Position numbers and translations under genes: made by a program. A DNA stretch of 15,397 bases, taken from positions 1 to 15,397 of the forward strand of contig JACQHO010000232.1 in the NCBI GenBank assembly GCA_016198945.1, given 5' to 3'. Each line of letters begins with the position of its first letter. Positions within the stretch are counted from its first letter, which is position 1. Below the pieces are notes generated by a model, which worked only from the letters and a program-made list of their open reading frames with translations, ran no database searches and was not told where the DNA came from. This document shows positions 12,892-15,397 of the stretch, piece by piece. The DNA comes from Nitrospirota bacterium. Its GTDB lineage: Bacteria > Nitrospirota > Nitrospiria > JACQBZ01.

Positions 12892-13794
12892 ATGCGCATT
12901 ATATCCGTCATTAATCAAAAGGGCGGCTGCGGCAAGACGACGACGGCCATCAATCTGTCCGCCTGTCTTGCGCGACTCAATCGGCGGGTGCTTCTGGTGG
13001 ACCTGGACCCCCAGGGCCATGCGTCTCTGGGGCTCAACCTTAAACCGGAAAATCTCCTGAAAGGGATGACCGAGGTCTTGACGCAAGGAACCTGCATCGA
13101 TGATGTGATCTGTGAGTCGGTCAGCCCCAACCTGGACGTTGCCCCCGCCAACGTCACGCTCAGTTCGGCCGAACAGCTTCTGGCCTCGGTTCCGCAGAAG
13201 GAGCAGCGGTTGCTCTCAGCGATTCAATCCATCCGGCGCTCTTATGATTATGTCATCATCGATTCCCCGCCCAGCCTCGGCCTGTTGACGTTTAACGCGT
13301 TGCGCGCCAGCGATGAGGCCCTTGTCCCGGTCGATATGGGGTTCTTTTCGCTTCACGGTCTGGCCAAGCTCATCGAGATCGTGGATGTCGTCGCCCGACA
13401 CACCGGTCATGCCGTGATCGTCCGGGCGCTGGCGACCATGGTCAATCAGCGCGTGCGTTTCAGCCGGGAGATTTTGGGCGAGGTCCATCGACATTTCACG
13501 GATCGCACGTTCAAGACGGTGATTCGCAACAACACCCGGCTGCGTGAGGCCGCCAGCCACGGCTTGCCGATCACCGAATACGATTCCGAGTCAAAAGGCG
13601 CCGCGGACTATGCGGCGTTGGCCCAGGAGGTGGTCGCGCTGGAAATGAATCTGCCGGTGGGTGCGACCGCCCTTGAATCGGAGCCGGTTCTGGCCGAGAT
13701 CGAGGCCGAGAAATACCTGGGACCGATTCTGATCGAGGAGATATTTACAGAGGCCTCGAAGCGATCCGTATTCAAATCGGAGCCGAATGGATGA
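12892..13794 (+). CDS. ParA-family ATPase
   Basis: ATG 12892 is preferred over an in-frame GTG at 12808, since AGGAGGG lies 5-8 bases before it and the protein then starts at the usual ParA point, MRIISVINQKGGCGKTTTAI. The deviant Walker A motif KGGCGKTT has signature Lys10 and catalytic Lys15. Walker A' is LLVDLDPQGHAS (Asp37, Asp39) and Walker B is YVIIDSPPSLG (Asp124). At 300 residues it is a small chromosomal-type ParA without an N-terminal HTH. Residues about 255-300 form a charged tail beyond the usual domain. ParA proteins bind DNA non-specifically as ATP dimers and position cargo along the nucleoid when a partner triggers hydrolysis. No canonical ParB gene is adjacent. The stop overlaps the next start (ATGA), pointing to that protein as partner. 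Confidence 0.95.
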   Translation: MRIISVINQKGGCGKTTTAINLSACLARLNRRVLLVDLDPQGHASLGLNLKPENLLKGMTEVLTQGTCIDDVICESVSPNLDVAPANVTLSSAEQLLASVPQKEQRLLSAIQSIRRSYDYVIIDSPPSLGLLTFNALRASDEALVPVDMGFFSLHGLAKLIEIVDVVARHTGHAVIVRALATMVNQRVRFSREILGEVHRHFTDRTFKTVIRNNTRLREAASHGLPITEYDSESKGAADYAALAQEVVALEMNLPVGATALESEPVLAEIEAEKYLGPILIEEIFTEASKRSVFKSEPNG

Positions 13795-14729
13795 ATTCTA
13801 AAAAACGTCTGGGAAAAACCCTCGAGGACATTTCGCATCTTTTCCTGTCCGGTTCCTCTTCATCCCCGGTCCGGGCGCATTCATCGGTTCAGAGACGCGC
13901 CGAGGGACCCAGGCCGGAAAGGACGGTTCGGCTGGCGCTGAGTCTGGTGCCCCGGCCGCCGTCGGCCTTTTTCACGGCCAACCTAGTCGTCGAATTGGCC
14001 CGCGCCGGACGGCGGATTCTGACGATAGAAACCGCGCCGTTGCCGTCACTGGACGAGGTGCTTGGGAGCGTGCGGATTCAGCCGTCGTTGAGCGATCTGT
14101 TGGAACAGCCTGAAAAACAGCTCACGGTTGAAGGACCGCTGGGGATGAAGATTTTGAGTTTTCAACTGCGATCGGAGGAACTCCAGGGGTTTTCCGTCGA
14201 GGAACAGGAGATTCTCTCTCAGGTTCTTCGCAAAGAGGAAGAGGATGCCGAATTGGTCCTGATTCATGCCGTTTACGGGGAAAATGACATGTTTCAAAAA
14301 TGGGTGGGCGCCGTTCAAGGAGCGGTCCTGACCGTGGATCTCAATTCGGAGACCCTTTTGCAGACCTACCAGGTTTGCAAGCACTTGTATCATCTGAATC
14401 CCGATCTTCGCATCGGCCTTGTCGTATTTGGGAATCAGGACAGGGAAACAGCGGCGGCCGGCATGAAGAGGCTGAGTGATGCGGTGGTTCAGTTTCTGGG
14501 AAAGACACTGGAATGGTACGGAATCATTCCGGATGATCCGTTGATCGAGCGTTCCCTGGCCGCGAAAGTTCCTCTGACCATTTTGGACCAATCCTCCAAG
14601 ACCGCATCGGGTTTCTCGGCTGCGGCGAGAAATCTGCTCCAGGGAATCGAGAGGAATCCGAGCTGTTTGTCATCAAGCGGCTCCTTCTTTGGCCGCCTGC
14701 AGCGTACGGCGGATCTGGTGGAGGGATGA
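13791..14729 (+). CDS. MinD/FlhG-like protein lacking the P-loop (pseudo-ATPase)
   Basis: Coupled to ParA by ATGA overlap. The 312-residue protein begins with a basic peptide, SKKRLGKTLEDISHLF, then a Ser/Pro linker to about 44. Residues 45-285 follow the MinD/FlhG plan. The strand before the P-loop is LALSLV, and the helix after it is TANLVVELARAGRRILTIE. The later core keeps GAVLTVDLNSETLLQTYQ, LRIGLVVFGN, and the MinD-like 'YGIIPDDPLIERSLAAKVP' segment. But the Walker A site reads PRPPSAFF with no GK-S/T, the Walker A' Asp is Glu80, and the Walker B Asp is His159 (LVLIHAVYG). ATP binding is therefore very unlikely. It is probably a structural partner of the adjacent ParA. Confidence 0.75.
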   Translation: MNSKKRLGKTLEDISHLFLSGSSSSPVRAHSSVQRRAEGPRPERTVRLALSLVPRPPSAFFTANLVVELARAGRRILTIETAPLPSLDEVLGSVRIQPSLSDLLEQPEKQLTVEGPLGMKILSFQLRSEELQGFSVEEQEILSQVLRKEEEDAELVLIHAVYGENDMFQKWVGAVQGAVLTVDLNSETLLQTYQVCKHLYHLNPDLRIGLVVFGNQDRETAAAGMKRLSDAVVQFLGKTLEWYGIIPDDPLIERSLAAKVPLTILDQSSKTASGFSAAARNLLQGIERNPSCLSSSGSFFGRLQRTADLVEG

Positions 14730-15298
14730 TGAAACTGCAGCGTATTTCACTTCAGGAAAACGCCGATCTTCAGAAGTTAATCTTGGCCCAGTTACAGGAG
14801 CTTGCGGGAGGGATTGAACTGCTGGAGCCGGGTTTGAGTTCCGAGGCCGGTCCGCTCTGTCTGGGAATGGATGAGGAAAGGCGTTGGGTCGTATTGATCT
14901 CCAGTATTGAAGAAAATGACGCGATGTTGGTCAGGGCACTGGGACAAATGAACTGGGTGGTCCGGCACCAGTCGTTGCTGGTCCGGCTGTTTCCCAAACG
15001 GGGCGTGGGAACTTCCCGGCCCCCGCGCGCCGTTCTGATCGCACCCTCCTTTTCCTCCGTTCTGCAGGAAGCCGTTGCTTTCATGGGGCAGGATATCGAT
15101 CTGTATCAGTATCGCGCGCTGGAAATTGATCGTCAAAAGACGCTGTTGTTTGATCCGGCATCGGTTTTCCGTCCCCGGCCGCCCGCTTCGGTCGTCTCCG
15201 TGTCGGTCATTCCGCGGGATTCATCGCCTCGCCTTCAATTATCCGACGCGGAGCGGAGTTTCTTTGAAGGCTCCCCTCATAAAGGCCTGCCTATCTAA
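14726..15298 (+). CDS. Hypothetical protein with NucS/PD-(D/E)XK-like fold, active site missing
   Basis: The start overlaps the preceding stop (ATGATG; ATG 14729 is also possible) after GGAGGG. Residues 10-130 resemble small endonuclease-like domains of the NucS type: helix ADLQKLILAQLQELAGG, strand MDEERRWVVLISS, helix AMLVRALGQMNWVVRH, then PPRAVLIAPSF and a strand pair including IDLYQYRALEI. Where an active member has 'DLLALD...E-x-K', this one has CLGMD and LISSIE, so the Asp and Glu-Lys pair are lost and catalysis is not expected. A Pro/Ser-rich linker (145-170) leads to a short acidic element, LSDAERSFFEG, perhaps for binding a partner. The assignment is by pattern only; it may be a new family. 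Confidence 0.55.
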   Translation: MMKLQRISLQENADLQKLILAQLQELAGGIELLEPGLSSEAGPLCLGMDEERRWVVLISSIEENDAMLVRALGQMNWVVRHQSLLVRLFPKRGVGTSRPPRAVLIAPSFSSVLQEAVAFMGQDIDLYQYRALEIDRQKTLLFDPASVFRPRPPASVVSVSVIPRDSSPRLQLSDAERSFFEGSPHKGLPI

Positions 15299-15299
15299 C

Positions 15300-15315
15300 G
15301 CCGGCTTGAACCGGC
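15300..15315 (+). terminator. Weak hairpin after the ParA-linked genes
   Basis: GCCGG (15300-15304) pairs with CCGGC (15311-15315) around CTTGAA, directly after the stop at 15298. It has no real T-run, so it may only be a stabilising or weak attenuating hairpin. Confidence 0.3.
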
Positions 15316-15391
15316 CTTGCTGATTTAGTCTTGTAATTCGGACGTCCCCCATATTAAAATAGATTCAAATAAGAGTGAGGAGGATCCATCC

Positions 15392-15397
15392 ATGCCC
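15392..15397 (+). CDS. Start of a further gene, cut by window edge
   Basis: ATGCCC follows a strong ribosome site, GAGGAGG (15377-15383), with an 8-base spacer. Only two codons are visible. A weak promoter-like pair, TTGTAA (15331-15336) and TTAAAA (15354-15359) with 17 bases between, lies in the 93-bp gap. The gene may be the last member of, or follow, the ParA operon. Confidence 0.55.

Noticed and set aside
12196..13086. Minus-strand open frame across the MerR-ParA junction
   Set aside because: It is the antisense of two well-supported genes, has no domain or ribosome site, and spans their promoter.

Overview
The window comes from a diderm (outer-membrane) bacterium. It encodes four lipoproteins or lipoprotein-like proteins with signal peptides, an LpoB-family protein, an outer-membrane beta-barrel ending in Phe, and a candidate sigma-54 promoter. 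Most genes are GC-rich with tight ATGA overlaps. The gene mix suits Nitrospirota or a deltaproteobacterial-type lineage, but no marker gene fixes the taxon.

Layout. (1) 1-977: the 3' end of a small unknown gene, coupled to a Crp/Fnr-family regulator. (2) 1066-6851: an envelope block read in one direction. It holds a beta-barrel protein, an LPP20 lipoprotein, a PDZ-less trypsin-like (S1C) protease, an LpoB-family protein, a COG3014-like TPR lipoprotein, a secreted LPP20-like protein and a tiny lipoprotein. Most starts overlap or closely follow the previous stop, so this looks like one operon for an outer-membrane or peptidoglycan-associated assembly. (3) 6887-9407: an AT-rich accessory island. 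It holds an HExxH protein fragment and a secreted YD/RHS-repeat protein, followed by a RAYT (Y1 REP-associated tyrosine transposase). The RAYT is bracketed by inverted GGGGTCAAATCTTTTG-type repeats, and a diverged copy of the same repeat also sits at the far left edge of the AT-rich part. (4) 9628-10135: a small secreted protein behind a sigma-54-like promoter, closed by an intrinsic terminator. (5) 10151-10760: a rhodanese whose promoter predicts a leaderless mRNA, then a roughly 100-nt structured non-coding RNA candidate with its own promoter and terminator. (6) 10852-12123: a DJ-1/PfpI protein and an HAD hydrolase. (7) 12251-15397: an operon of a MerR-like HTH protein, a ParA ATPase, a MinD-like protein that has lost its P-loop, and a protein resembling a catalytically dead NucS/PD-(D/E)XK domain. 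A further gene starts at the window edge.

The best candidates for something undescribed are region 7 and the small RNA in region 5. Region 7 looks like a ParA positioning system in which the partner is a dead MinD-like protein carrying a ParB-like N-terminal peptide. The repeat-framed accessory island is a third point of interest. All functional statements rest on motif recognition by eye, with no database search.
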